From Candidatus Riflebacteria bacterium HGW-Riflebacteria-1 (GTDB taxonomy: Bacteria > Muiribacteriota > Ozemobacteria > Ozemobacterales > Ozemobacteraceae), in NCBI GenBank assembly GCA_002839445.1, contig PGYB01000005.1, positions 186,001-250,000 on the forward strand: a stretch of 64,000 nt of DNA. The letters are read 5' to 3'. Shown piece by piece: positions 43,661 through 52,627 of the stretch. Both the position numbers and the translations under genes were made by a program. The notes beneath the pieces are model-generated. The model saw nothing but the letters and a program-made list of their open reading frames with translations, did no database searches and was not told the origin of the DNA. The stretch's first letter is position 1. Each line of letters begins with the position of its first letter.

Positions 43661-46435
43661 ATGTTCGACTGGCTGTTTAAATTCATCAGATTTTTCATTC
43701 CCGATTTCAACGCGCGTGAATTGGCAAGGCTTGACGATACTCTTGAGGAAGTAAACGCCCTCGAAGACTATTATAAGAACCTTTCTGATGAAGAACTGGC
43801 TGGCATGACACTCAAGTTCCGTCAGCAGTTGTTTGACGGCAAAACCATAGATGACATAAAATCAGAAGCCTTCGCGACCGTGCGGGAAACTGCCCGCCGC
43901 GTTCTGAACATGAGGCATTACGACGTGCAGATTCTTGGCGGTCTGGCCCTGCATGAAGGTCGCATCGTTGAAATGAAGACTGGTGAAGGTAAAACACTTG
44001 TTGCTACGCTGCCCCTGTATCTTAACGCCCTTGAACTGAACCCTGAGTGGCTCAAACTTGCCGAGGTAGAATTCAAAGACAAGCCGGTTGAGTTTAAACC
44101 ACTTGTTGACAGCAATGATCTCATGGTTCCGGTTGGCCGCGGCGCTTTGCTGGTAACGGTTAACGATTACCTTGCCCGACGTGACTCCGCCTGGATGGGC
44201 AAAGTATACAAGTTTCTCGGGTTGACCGTCGGCTTGAACGTACATGGCTTGAGCTCTGAAGAAAAGCGCGAAGCTTATTCATCTGACATTACTTATGGTA
44301 CCAATAACGAATTTGGCTTCGACTATCTGCGCGATAACATGGCCTTGAGCCTGGCCGAGTGCACTCAGCGCGGCGAATACAACTACTCAATCGTCGATGA
44401 AGTTGACTCGATTCTTATTGACGAGGCGCGAACTCCGCTGATCATTTCTGGTCCAGCTGAAAAAGCGACTTCGCTGTATTTTGTCTTTGCAAAAGTTGCC
44501 CGTGAACTGCTTAAGCCCGAAGTCGACTACATCGTCGACGAAAAGCACCACGGTGTTTCGGTTACTGAAGAGGGTATTGCCAAGGTTGAAAAGGCTCTGG
44601 GCATCGAAAATCTCTATGGTAACACCAATATGGACCACGTGCATCATCTGCAGAATGCTCTTAAGGCCAAGCACTTCTTTCATCGCGATAAAGAATATAT
44701 CGTCAGGCCGCGTGAAGACGGCAGAGGACAGGAAGTTGTCATCGTCGATGAATTCACCGGCCGCCTGATGTTTGGTCGCCGCTACTCTGATGGCCTGCAT
44801 CAGGCAATTGAAGCCAAAGAAGGCGTACCGATTCAGCAGGAAAACCAGACACTCGCCTCAATCACCTTTCAGAATTATTTCCGTCTCTACCGCAAACTGG
44901 CTGGTATGACCGGTACTGCTGAGACCGAAGCGAAAGAATTCAAAGAGATTTACAAGTGCGAAGTTGTGGTAGTTCCGCCAAACAAGCTGTGTGTTCGCCA
45001 GGATCTCGCCGATGTGATCTACAAGACTGTCGCCGAAAAGTTCGAAGCGATAGTTGACAATATTATCGAAATCAACGAGCGGCGCCAACCCGTTCTGGTA
45101 GGCACTATCTCGATCGAAAAGAGTGAACTGATTGCGGCAATGCTGCGTAAACGCGGCACTGAATGCCAGGTTCTCAATGCCAAGTATCATGAACGCGAAG
45201 CTGATATTGTCGCTCAGGCCGGTCGTGAGGGCAGTATTACCATTGCTACCAATATGGCTGGTCGTGGTACCGATATTCTGCTGGGTGGTAATCCCGAGAT
45301 GCTTGCCAGAGACGAGACTGGGCAGGCCGAAGGCGATGAATACGCTGCAGCACTGGCTAAATACCGCCAGCTCTGCGAAGCTGAAAAAAAGAGGGTAATT
45401 GAAGCTGGTGGTTTGTTTATTCTTGGCACTGAGCGTCATGAATCAAGGCGTATCGATAACCAGTTGCGCGGTCGTGCCGGCCGTCAGGGCGACCCTGGCG
45501 CCAGCCAGTTCTATCTCTCACTCGAAGACGATCTTATGCGCCTGTTTGGCTCGGTTAACATCGCCGGCTGGATGGAAAAACTTGGCTGGGAAAAGGGCGA
45601 GCCGATCGAACACCCCTGGATTTCAAAGTCAATCGAAAGCGCGCAGCGCAAGGTTGAAGCCTATCATTTTGATGTGCGAAAACACGTTCTCAAATATGAC
45701 GACGTCATGAACCAGCAGCGCACCGTGGTTTATCAGGAACGCCGCAAGGCGCTGGAACAAGAGCTCATTTATGACGATATTCTTTCGATGATCGACGAGG
45801 TCGTTGAAGATGCTGTGGCCAGCGCACTTAATCCAGAAGTTGACCCCGACGACTATGATTACAATGCTCTTGCCGACCAGCTCAAGAAGGTTTTTCCAAT
45901 TGATGCCGAGGGCGGCGATCCACGTAAGGCACAGCCAGGCCAGCTTTGCAGTTATTCGCGCGATGAACTGGTCGTTGAACTCCGCCGTCGTGCTCTTGAT
46001 AAACTCGCTGCCAAAAGAGCTGAGCTTGGTGAACATGACTTTTTCCAGATGCAGAAGTTTTTGTTGCTGCAGATCGTCGACAGCAAATGGAAAGACCACC
46101 TGCACAACATGGATAACCTTCAGGACGGCATTCACCTGCGTTCATGGGGGCAGCGCGATCCGCTGGTAGAGTATAAGATAGAAGGCTTTCAGATGTTTCA
46201 GAACATGATCGACAGCATCAAGGAAGACCTGCTCTATTATCTCTACCGCGTGTCATATTCGCGCCAGGAAGAGATAGAAGCCCAGGAAAAGAAAGAACAG
46301 GAAGTCTACTACAATCGTGGCGGCGAAGAAGAAGCCAAGCCAAAAGCTCCTGTTCGTGCCGAAGAATCGGTTGATCGCAACGCAGCCTGTCCCTGTGGCA
46401 GCGGCAAGAAATACAAAAAGTGCTGCGGCCGCTAG
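43661..46435 (+). CDS. secA: Preprotein translocase ATPase SecA
   Basis: The motor that drives preproteins through SecYEG. The 924-residue product has Walker A MKTGEGKT (105-112), the DEAD-like Walker B VDEVDSILIDEAR, TNNEFGFDYLRDNM, and the NBD2 motif GTERHESRRIDNQLRGRAGRQGD. The C-terminus ends in the SEC-C zinc motif CPCGSGKKYKKCC for SecB/ribosome binding. About 34 extra residues (125-162) sit between the first ATPase helix and VTVNDYLARRD, where E. coli SecA has a short turn. The ATG at 43661 is chosen from AAAGGGG six bases upstream; the TTG at 43646 is less likely. Confidence 0.97.
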   Translation: MFDWLFKFIRFFIPDFNARELARLDDTLEEVNALEDYYKNLSDEELAGMTLKFRQQLFDGKTIDDIKSEAFATVRETARRVLNMRHYDVQILGGLALHEGRIVEMKTGEGKTLVATLPLYLNALELNPEWLKLAEVEFKDKPVEFKPLVDSNDLMVPVGRGALLVTVNDYLARRDSAWMGKVYKFLGLTVGLNVHGLSSEEKREAYSSDITYGTNNEFGFDYLRDNMALSLAECTQRGEYNYSIVDEVDSILIDEARTPLIISGPAEKATSLYFVFAKVARELLKPEVDYIVDEKHHGVSVTEEGIAKVEKALGIENLYGNTNMDHVHHLQNALKAKHFFHRDKEYIVRPREDGRGQEVVIVDEFTGRLMFGRRYSDGLHQAIEAKEGVPIQQENQTLASITFQNYFRLYRKLAGMTGTAETEAKEFKEIYKCEVVVVPPNKLCVRQDLADVIYKTVAEKFEAIVDNIIEINERRQPVLVGTISIEKSELIAAMLRKRGTECQVLNAKYHEREADIVAQAGREGSITIATNMAGRGTDILLGGNPEMLARDETGQAEGDEYAAALAKYRQLCEAEKKRVIEAGGLFILGTERHESRRIDNQLRGRAGRQGDPGASQFYLSLEDDLMRLFGSVNIAGWMEKLGWEKGEPIEHPWISKSIESAQRKVEAYHFDVRKHVLKYDDVMNQQRTVVYQERRKALEQELIYDDILSMIDEVVEDAVASALNPEVDPDDYDYNALADQLKKVFPIDAEGGDPRKAQPGQLCSYSRDELVVELRRRALDKLAAKRAELGEHDFFQMQKFLLLQIVDSKWKDHLHNMDNLQDGIHLRSWGQRDPLVEYKIEGFQMFQNMIDSIKEDLLYYLYRVSYSRQEEIEAQEKKEQEVYYNRGGEEEAKPKAPVRAEESVDRNAACPCGSGKKYKKCCGR

Positions 46436-46472
46436 TTCTTTATCACTCTTAAACAGCAGGTTTGTAAGCCGT

Positions 46473-46527
46473 CATTCTGCGCGCAGAATGCCAGAGAGAA
46501 GTCAATAGAATCCTCAAACAAGGATTC
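46473..46527. other. Perfect palindrome and hairpin downstream of secA
   Basis: CATTCTGCGCGCAGAATG (46473-46490) is a perfect 18-bp palindrome, and GAATCCT (46508-46514) pairs with AGGATTC (46521-46527). Neither is followed by a U tract. They lie between secA and the dispersed repeat and may be a protein-binding site or part of a 3' stability element. Confidence 0.5.
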
Positions 46528-46537
46528 GTTGTGCCTG

Positions 46538-46747
46538 CGCCCGGGTGATTCACTCAGATTGCGCAGATGGTTTTCGGATAACTGCAAAAAAACATATAAA
46601 TAAACTTCTGAATAATCTGCGGTAATCCTTTAATCTGTGGATAACTCTTCAAAAGAGCCTGTATAATTATCATGATTAGCTTGACTGACAAATAGTTCAA
46701 ACGAGATTTCTTGTAGTCCCCATAGACAGGCAAATGGAGAATTACTG
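46538..46747. repeat. 210-bp dispersed intergenic repeat, copy B
   Basis: Second copy of the repeat at 28742-28951, same orientation and length. It contains a perfect DnaA-box complement TGTGGATAA (near 46636); copy A has CGTGGATAA there. The surrounding gap (46436-46824) holds no gene. Confidence 0.85.
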
Positions 46748-46824
46748 GTTGTATTTCTGCCATGATGCAATTTTGCCGGGCAGGTTGTATAATGTCTGTA
46801 CATCTTGTTTTTAAGGTAAGCTGA

Positions 46825-47301
46825 ATGTTGCGCATCTGGCAAAAGCGGGCGGCAATCTCTCTCGTCGAAGTCATGTTCGCCATGGCGATACTTTCGACGC
46901 TGGCGTTGCCAATGGGAATGTTCCTGGTTGAGCAGACGCGCGGCAGTTCGCAGCTTGGCGATTATTATCAGATACTGAATCTGCTCGAAGAAAAACTCGA
47001 AACAGTTCTTGATATGCGCTTTCATGATATCCCGCCCGGGGAAACCCGTGATTTGCTGGTTGAATCAGAGGGCGAGCGTGCGCTAGACCTTCGTCCTGCT
47101 GAGGTGGCCCGCAATCTGGTGAGTTTTCGCATGCGCGTAGAACTTTTGCCAGTGAGCTTTTCGGCGCTAAAAGATGCGGCGTCGAGCGAGCTGCAGTCTG
47201 TTGTCGCCGAAGACGGCATGAAAAGAATCGAGATCATCGCAGAATGGGGCGAAAAGGGACGGCATAATCTCAATCTTGTCGCTTACCGGTCTAACCTATG
47301 A
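46825..47301 (+). CDS. Type IV pilin-like/pseudopilin protein
   Basis: A 158-residue prepilin-like protein. The N-terminus reads KRAA|ISLVEVMFAMAIL: cleavage after A10 puts Glu at +5 of the mature chain. Ala at -1 is shared with the product at 32037. A short extracytoplasmic domain follows. AAGGT precedes the ATG. A TATAAT-like -10 lies at 46788-46793, without a good -35. It overlaps the next gene by 4 bases. It is a likely minor pilin (PilV/GspI type). Confidence 0.75.
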   Translation: MLRIWQKRAAISLVEVMFAMAILSTLALPMGMFLVEQTRGSSQLGDYYQILNLLEEKLETVLDMRFHDIPPGETRDLLVESEGERALDLRPAEVARNLVSFRMRVELLPVSFSALKDAASSELQSVVAEDGMKRIEIIAEWGEKGRHNLNLVAYRSNL

Positions 47302-47783
47302 TGCAGACAAGATCGTTTATGAGCATATTCAACAACAAAAGAGGGCTGGCTCTGCCGATAATACTTGCGCTGGTGCTGCTGTTGGCGATCTGGATAGGTT
47401 CGCTCGCGTGGTCGATGACCAACGCGCGCAGCCGGTTTCAGCAGGTTCATAAGGCGCGCAAGGCCTATTTTATGGCACGTTCCGGCTTGCAGCATTTTCT
47501 TTTAAAGCTCAAAATGTTGCAGAGACATGGCGTTGAATCAATGCGTGCTCTCGAACAGGCTAACGAGGATGAAAAAAAAGTTCTCTATTCCGTGTTCGTA
47601 CAGGATATAATGGTACCGCCAGACGATTCTTATTCAGGCGAAAAGTATGAATACCGGGTCAATGAGTTCAATATTGAGTCGGTAGATTATGAAAACGCCA
47701 GAATTACTCTTCAGATCGGCGCTGAAGGCCGTTTCGGCGGGCAGAAGAACAGTATCAGCAGGCTTGTCCGTATTAGTAGATAA
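47298..47783 (+). CDS. PilX/GspK-like pilus-associated protein
   Basis: A 161-residue protein with a basic start (NNKRG), one membrane helix, then AYFMARSGLQHFLLKLK. This is shared with the product at 31166-32044, making the two paralogues. A start at the ATG 47298 or a later in-frame ATG is possible; both overlap or abut the pilin gene. It has no Glu5, as in other PilX/GspK-like proteins. It is followed 25 bases later by prfB. Confidence 0.7.
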   Translation: MMQTRSFMSIFNNKRGLALPIILALVLLLAIWIGSLAWSMTNARSRFQQVHKARKAYFMARSGLQHFLLKLKMLQRHGVESMRALEQANEDEKKVLYSVFVQDIMVPPDDSYSGEKYEYRVNEFNIESVDYENARITLQIGAEGRFGGQKNSISRLVRISR

Positions 47784-47808
47784 GCAATTAATTCAGGAGG
47801 TATAGACC

Positions 47809-48937
47809 GTGGATTTCGATATAGTCGAAAGATTACGTAGCATGAAAACTCGGCTCTCCGGTATCGGGAGCCATCTTTGACCTGCCCAACAAAAGGCGGG
47901 AAATCGAAGAGCTTGAATCATCAACCCTGAACCCCAACTTCTGGAACGACCGCAATCGTGCGCAGTCGATCAGCCAGAAGATTGCCGAGCTCAAGAAGTC
48001 TTGTGACACCTATGAATCGGTGCAGAAAGAGTTCAGCGACACAGTTGAACTGCTCGAACTGGCTGAGGCTGAAGATGACGACCAGATGTTCCAGCAGCTG
48101 CTTGCGCAACTGGACCCGATTACCAGGCATATAGACGCCCTTGAATTGACAACATTTTTGTCGGAGCCGTATGACAATTCTGACACTTACCTGTCGATCA
48201 AGCCGGGCGCTGGTGGCACCGAGTCAAGTGACTGGGCTTCTATGCTCTATCGCATGTATTTGCGTTACATTGAGCGTGCTGGTTTTAAATACGAAGTTCT
48301 CGATCTGCAGGAAGAAGAAACCGGCATAAAAGCTGCTACCGTAAAGGTTAAGGGGCCTTATGCCTATGGTTACATGAAGGGCGAGAAGGGGGTGCATCGA
48401 CTGGTGCGCATTTCGCCGTTTGACTCGAATGCGCGGCGGCATACCAGCTTTACCGCAGTTGATGTGCTGCCGGTGTTGCCTGATGACATCGATGTTGAAG
48501 TAAGAGACGACGATCTCAAACTCGATTTCTTCAGAAGCTCTGGCGCTGGTGGTCAGCACGTTAACAAGACGAGCAGTGCGGTGCGTATAACCCATCTGCC
48601 AACCGGTATTGTCGTTGCCTGTCAAATTGAGCGCAGTCAGCATCAGAACCGTGAGGTTGCACTTGGTATGCTCAAGGCCAAACTTTACGAACAGCAGCAG
48701 CGAGATAAGCAGAAAGAAATAAAGAACCTGCAGGGCGACCAGAAAAATATTTCATGGGGCAGCCAGATTCGTTCTTACGTTTTTTGTCCTTACACTCTGG
48801 TTAAAGATATGCGAACCGGAGAACAGACTTCTGATGTGCGTAAAGTCATGGATGGCGATCTCGAGCCTTTTATCAAGGCTTATCTTAACTGGCACGCCAA
48901 TGGTGAGAAATCTCTTAACGTAGGCGAAGCCGAGTAG
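47809..48937 (+). CDS. prfB: Peptide chain release factor 2, with programmed frameshift
   Basis: Releases the finished chain at UGA and UAA. The reading begins at GTG 47809 (AGGAGG upstream). It meets TGA at 47878-47880 after 23 codons and continues in the +1 frame from GAC at 47879, giving about 375 residues. The shift site is CTT TGA C, with a Shine-Dalgarno-like GGGAG a few bases upstream. Motifs are SPF (RISPFDSNARRHTSF) for stop recognition and GGQ (SGAGGQHVNKTSSAVR) for hydrolysis. The frameshift is the classic autoregulation: low RF2 slows termination and lets the shift occur. It lies between two pilus-type genes. Confidence 0.96.
47866..47881 (+). promoter_or_regulatory. +1 programmed frameshift site of prfB
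   Basis: The order GGGAG, CCAT, CTT, TGA, C is present. The ribosome slips forward one base on CUU at the slowly read UGA. The SD-like GGGAG is close to, but shorter than, the AGGGGG of E. coli. Confidence 0.9.
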
Positions 48938-48946
48938 GAGCTGATT

Positions 48947-50695
48947 ATGAAGCTTGGCAGGCGAATTTTTAACAGCATGCGCAGAGGCAGTGCAATGTTT
49001 CTGCTGATGACTGTTGTTGGCGTTCTTTACATTTTCGGCATGATGCTGATCAACTACATGACGCAGGAACGCACACAAACCGCCAAGCTCGGTGAAAACC
49101 TGCAGGCATTCTATCTGGCCGAAGCCGCTGTTGAAAAGGCCATGATCAAAATGCGCGAGCTTTTTAATGAGAAGCTTCTATCTGATGATGGCGAGGTCAA
49201 CGACCGCATTCTCGCCCTGCTCGACATTGACCGCGCCGAAAACTTTAATCTGCGTATCAGAATCGCTGATGGCGAAGTCGTTGATGGCGGCTCAGCTGAA
49301 GTGCTGGTCGAAGTTAATAATCTGCGGCTGACCCCGTTTAAGACCTACATTGATGAATACGAAGACGTGCCGCCCTCTCTGAAGGTTTATCGCAAGGAAA
49401 ACCGCGACACTTATTCTGATAAGGCTCTTGGCGGCTGGGAAGGCCTGCTGCGCTTTGAAGCAGTTGGCAAATACCGCAATGCCGAGAAAAAACTCGAAAT
49501 AATTCGCGACCTCAAGGTGACCGATCTCACGCCCCCGGCCGAGAACTACACATTGTTCGTTGCGAGCCGCAAAGACGAATATCTGCGCCATGGCGAATTC
49601 AGATGTCGTAACTGGAGCGTGGTTCGCGACCTCAAGGCGCTGATCGACGATCTGGCGGCCAAGACCAAAAACGCTTTTCAAGAGACACTTGGCACCACGG
49701 CCAGCGATTTTTTCTGGGAGCCTAACATGGCCAGCAACGTGAGCTTTGAAGGCGAGATCAAGGTTAAGACCCTCAAGGTTATCCGCAAGCTTGTCATGTC
49801 GGTGTCAGACCTCAAAATCAAGGATTTTGTCGATCTCTCGATTCAGAAACTGCACCCGTATCTTTGGGGCAAAGTTCGCACTAATGGCCGTTTGCACGTA
49901 TATCTGCCATTTTTTGCGGCCGATGACATTGTTAATTATTTCGAAGACAATTCGATATTTTCCCATCAGAGACCGGAAATCGGCTATCTGTTCTGCAACA
50001 ATCAGCTGCATGACCCGTATTTGAGCAAGTATACCTATTACGAAGGTGAGATTATCAGGTATTACCAGAAGCTCAAGCCATACGTGCTGGGTATTACCGA
50101 AACGCCATACCCGAGCTCAGATCCTTATACCATCAACACCAAGTTTGATTTTGTGTCGCGTAATCCCTCTAAGTTGGAGCCAATGCAGCTTGACCGCATT
50201 AAAAAAAATGCCAAGGATTACTGCCACGAGTTCATCGAGCGTGACCTCACCCTGCAGGGCACCTACTCAAAGCCGGCGACGGTAATGGGCCTGGTCTATG
50301 TGCAGGGTAACCTGATGATTGGCGGCCGAATCTCCGGTCAGGCCATGATCGTAACCGAAGGCGATATCATTATTACCGAAGATCTGGTTCAAGACAGCGC
50401 TGCCGCATTCTTGTCGCTGGTCGCGCTGAATGGCTCGGTTAAGTTTGCGCGCGAACTTAAAAGTGCCAAGATCGAGTCGGCAATTTACGCTAAAGAAAGC
50501 ATTGTCGGTGGTGATCAGATAAACATTTTCGGCAATCTGGTTGTCGATTCGCTCAATCGTCAGAAAGGCGAAGAGGGCACGCTTATCATGCCCAAGAAGG
50601 TTATGATCAACTATGATTCAAAGCTCAAAAGCGAAGTTGGCAGCAATGTCTGCTTTAACATTTCAGATCTGATCACTACCATGCGTGATCTCTGA
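48947..50695 (+). CDS. PilX-like protein with a C-terminal beta-helix-like region
   Basis: A 582-residue protein. A short basic start (RRIFNSMRRG) and a membrane helix (about 15-37), followed by LGENLQAFYLAEAAVEKAM, are typical of PilX-like pilus proteins. Residues about 445-560 contain short repeated beta segments (VYVQGNLMIGG, GQAMIVTEGDIIITEDL) resembling bactofilin/polymer-forming domains. The middle is unrecognised. The SD TAGGAG precedes the ATG 9 bases after prfB, so it is probably co-transcribed with prfB and the two pilus genes before it. Confidence 0.68.
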   Translation: MKLGRRIFNSMRRGSAMFLLMTVVGVLYIFGMMLINYMTQERTQTAKLGENLQAFYLAEAAVEKAMIKMRELFNEKLLSDDGEVNDRILALLDIDRAENFNLRIRIADGEVVDGGSAEVLVEVNNLRLTPFKTYIDEYEDVPPSLKVYRKENRDTYSDKALGGWEGLLRFEAVGKYRNAEKKLEIIRDLKVTDLTPPAENYTLFVASRKDEYLRHGEFRCRNWSVVRDLKALIDDLAAKTKNAFQETLGTTASDFFWEPNMASNVSFEGEIKVKTLKVIRKLVMSVSDLKIKDFVDLSIQKLHPYLWGKVRTNGRLHVYLPFFAADDIVNYFEDNSIFSHQRPEIGYLFCNNQLHDPYLSKYTYYEGEIIRYYQKLKPYVLGITETPYPSSDPYTINTKFDFVSRNPSKLEPMQLDRIKKNAKDYCHEFIERDLTLQGTYSKPATVMGLVYVQGNLMIGGRISGQAMIVTEGDIIITEDLVQDSAAAFLSLVALNGSVKFARELKSAKIESAIYAKESIVGGDQINIFGNLVVDSLNRQKGEEGTLIMPKKVMINYDSKLKSEVGSNVCFNISDLITTMRDL

Positions 50696-50698
50696 CAA

Positions 50699-52378
50699 TC
50701 AGTCAGGGTAGGCCGAGATAAATTCAAACGACGGCAGGCGCACAGTTTCGCCAAGATCATTGATGATATCGTAGAACTTCCAGTCTGTGGTGCCGTTAAA
50801 TGTGATCATCTGCCCTTCGCGTGCAAATGGCGGAAAGCCGCCGCGCCGGGTGGCCAGCAGAAACGAGGGCTGATTGTTAAAATGACTGTTTAAGCGATAA
50901 TCATTACGGTCGCGGTTCATGCTGTCGAGCTCGTCCTGACCGAGTTCCTTGATCATCAGCAGAAAATCACGACCATGCCGAGTGAGCTTTCTGGCAACAT
51001 AGCCGCGCCATTCTACGGTGATCGGGCCGGTAAAGCGGGTCTTAAAGTTTATGTCGCTGAGTTGCCAGTATTTCAGATTGGTGCCGGCAAAATTCTGGCG
51101 CGTCTCGGTAAAGCCTTCTCTTGCCGGTCTGCGCTTTTCTTCACCTTCACGAACCTTGAAACGGGCAACCTCCAGCTTGCGCACGGCGTCGCGTCGCGAG
51201 CTTTCGATAAGGTTGCCGGTTTCGAGAGCCTGACTGAAAAGATTGGCCGCTTCTTCAAACTTGTTGGTAGTGAACGCATGATTGCCACGCAGATAAAGAT
51301 CGTTGGCCAGGTTGCCGGCTGACTCGGTCAGCCGCAGCTGCAGGTTTGGGTTGCCTGGATTCATGGCGTTGGCGCGTGAGTAATATTCTTTTGCTTTTTC
51401 CGGGCTGCCCATTGTCTCGTAGACTCTGGCCATTTCGAGAGCAACCGAAGCCTGAGGTTTTACCACATAATAGATCTGGTAATTTTTAACCGCGTCTTCA
51501 AGCAGATTCACCCGCGCATAATTACGCCCGAGCAGGTAGTAAGCGTCATAAAACTTTTCGTCGACACGCAGGCATTCTTCAAGATGCTTGATCGAGGCGA
51601 ATAGATCGCCCTTTACGCTCAGCGCTTTGCCCAGCAGAAAATGGGCGCGTGGGCTGTCGGGGTTGCTCTGAAGAACCTTTTCAAGAGCACTTATCGCTTC
51701 GTCGGTTTTGCCACTGTCGAGAAGTACTTCCGCCCGTTGCTCACCGGCGGGCCTGGATGCCTGAACCGTTGCCTGCAATGGTAGCGGTGGTAGTTTGAGT
51801 TCCTGTGTTCTGGCTCGGGCAGCAGGTTGCTGCATGGGTGGCAGTGCGGTTATTCCGGGCTGACTTATTACCCGGGCCGGTTGAGATGGTTGCTGATATA
51901 CTGGGGCTTGTTGTTGCTGAGCGGATTGTTGCGTGATTACGCGGGCCGTCTGCTGCGTCTGCGGCGGTGGGTCATATCTCACGACCGGTGCTGGTGCTGA
52001 TGTCTGTGTCTGTTGCGCCTCGACCGCCCTTACCCGTTTCATTTCAACTGTGCATCTGGCAATGCCGCGGCGGGCGGCGACCATCGAAGTGTCGAGAGAT
52101 GCCGCGAGACGGTATTCTTTCAGGGCTTCTTCGAAATTACCGGTCAGCTCAAAGAGCCTGCCAAGGTTAAAATGCACGCCGGGGTGACGTGGAGATTGCT
52201 CGTAGGCCTGTTTTAGCGCCTGGTGTGCCTGTTTATAGCGCTGCTGATAAATGTGATTGACTGCTTCTTCGACCAGGATGTTGGTGTTGTCGAATGCAAG
52301 AATAGGCAGACTGCCAGCAGTCGCCAGAATGGCTGATAACATGAGGGTTTTCAGCTTGCCGGTTTTTTTCATTGGCAA
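50699..52378 (-). CDS. Exported TPR protein with Gln/Pro-rich linker
   Basis: A 559-residue protein with a signal peptide (cleavage near LAF). TPRs occupy about 35-110 (EEAVNHIYQQRYKQAHQALK) and 215-410, separated by a Gln/Pro/Thr/Ala-rich linker of about 85 residues (115-200). The last 130 residues look like a beta-barrel of OB type (ITVEWRGYVARKL, GQMITFNGTTDWKFYDI), an inference from pattern only. GGAAGG precedes the ATG at 52378. It is convergent with the PilX-like gene 3 bases away. Function unknown; likely a scaffold in the periplasm. Confidence 0.72.
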   Translation of the reverse strand: MPMKKTGKLKTLMLSAILATAGSLPILAFDNTNILVEEAVNHIYQQRYKQAHQALKQAYEQSPRHPGVHFNLGRLFELTGNFEEALKEYRLAASLDTSMVAARRGIARCTVEMKRVRAVEAQQTQTSAPAPVVRYDPPPQTQQTARVITQQSAQQQQAPVYQQPSQPARVISQPGITALPPMQQPAARARTQELKLPPLPLQATVQASRPAGEQRAEVLLDSGKTDEAISALEKVLQSNPDSPRAHFLLGKALSVKGDLFASIKHLEECLRVDEKFYDAYYLLGRNYARVNLLEDAVKNYQIYYVVKPQASVALEMARVYETMGSPEKAKEYYSRANAMNPGNPNLQLRLTESAGNLANDLYLRGNHAFTTNKFEEAANLFSQALETGNLIESSRRDAVRKLEVARFKVREGEEKRRPAREGFTETRQNFAGTNLKYWQLSDINFKTRFTGPITVEWRGYVARKLTRHGRDFLLMIKELGQDELDSMNRDRNDYRLNSHFNNQPSFLLATRRGGFPPFAREGQMITFNGTTDWKFYDIINDLGETVRLPSFEFISAYPD

Positions 52379-52401
52379 CCTTCCTTTAACTTAAGGCTTT
52401 T

Positions 52402-52431
52402 TTGACTAGCCTTCAGATTATATGCTATTAT
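52402..52431 (+). promoter_or_regulatory. Promoter for the 28-residue peptide gene
   Basis: TTGACT (52402-52407), an 18-base spacer and TATTAT (52426-52431). It lies between the divergent TPR gene and the small gene at 52463. Confidence 0.65.
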
Positions 52432-52462
52432 CGTTTTTGAAACAAACCTGATGGAGGTCGGC

Positions 52463-52549
52463 ATGTCTATTTTTCGTTTTATCTGGTGGGCAGTTATAAT
52501 AAGTATTTGCGCTTTTGCAGGCTATATCTACGGCTATCTCGCAGAATAA
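52463..52549 (+). CDS. 28-residue membrane peptide
   Basis: ATG at 52463, stop TAA at 52547-52549. GGAGGT (52453-52458) is 4 bases upstream. The peptide begins MSIFRF, has a hydrophobic helix (about residues 6-26, with WW and GYIYGY) and ends LAE. A dedicated promoter, a strong ribosome site and a terminator support a real gene. No family is recognised; small membrane peptides of this size often modulate transporters or sensors. Confidence 0.6.
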   Translation: MSIFRFIWWAVIISICAFAGYIYGYLAE

Positions 52550-52564
52550 ACTGCACTGAAAAAA

Positions 52565-52627
52565 GGCCCGGTCTGCCCGAAATGCTCAGCAATCTGGGCA
52601 TGCGCGGCGCTGTACCGGGTCATTCTT
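52565..52627. terminator. Structured bidirectional terminator
   Basis: GGCCCGGT (52565-52572) pairs with ACCGGGTC (52614-52621), with one G-U, and encloses TGCCC (52574-52578) with GGGCA (52596-52600). On the plus strand the exit is ATTCTTTTTT; on the minus strand it is CCTTTTTTC. It can end both the peptide gene and the gene at 52620-52823. It overlaps the last codons of the latter. Confidence 0.7.

Noticed and set aside
46508..46527. Hairpin GAATCCT/AGGATTC as secA terminator
   Set aside because: Not followed by a U tract, so I list it only as structure.
47809..47880. Short ORF and stop before prfB, looking like a broken gene
   Set aside because: CTT TGA C with upstream GGGAG is the classic RF2 frameshift, so this is one intact gene.
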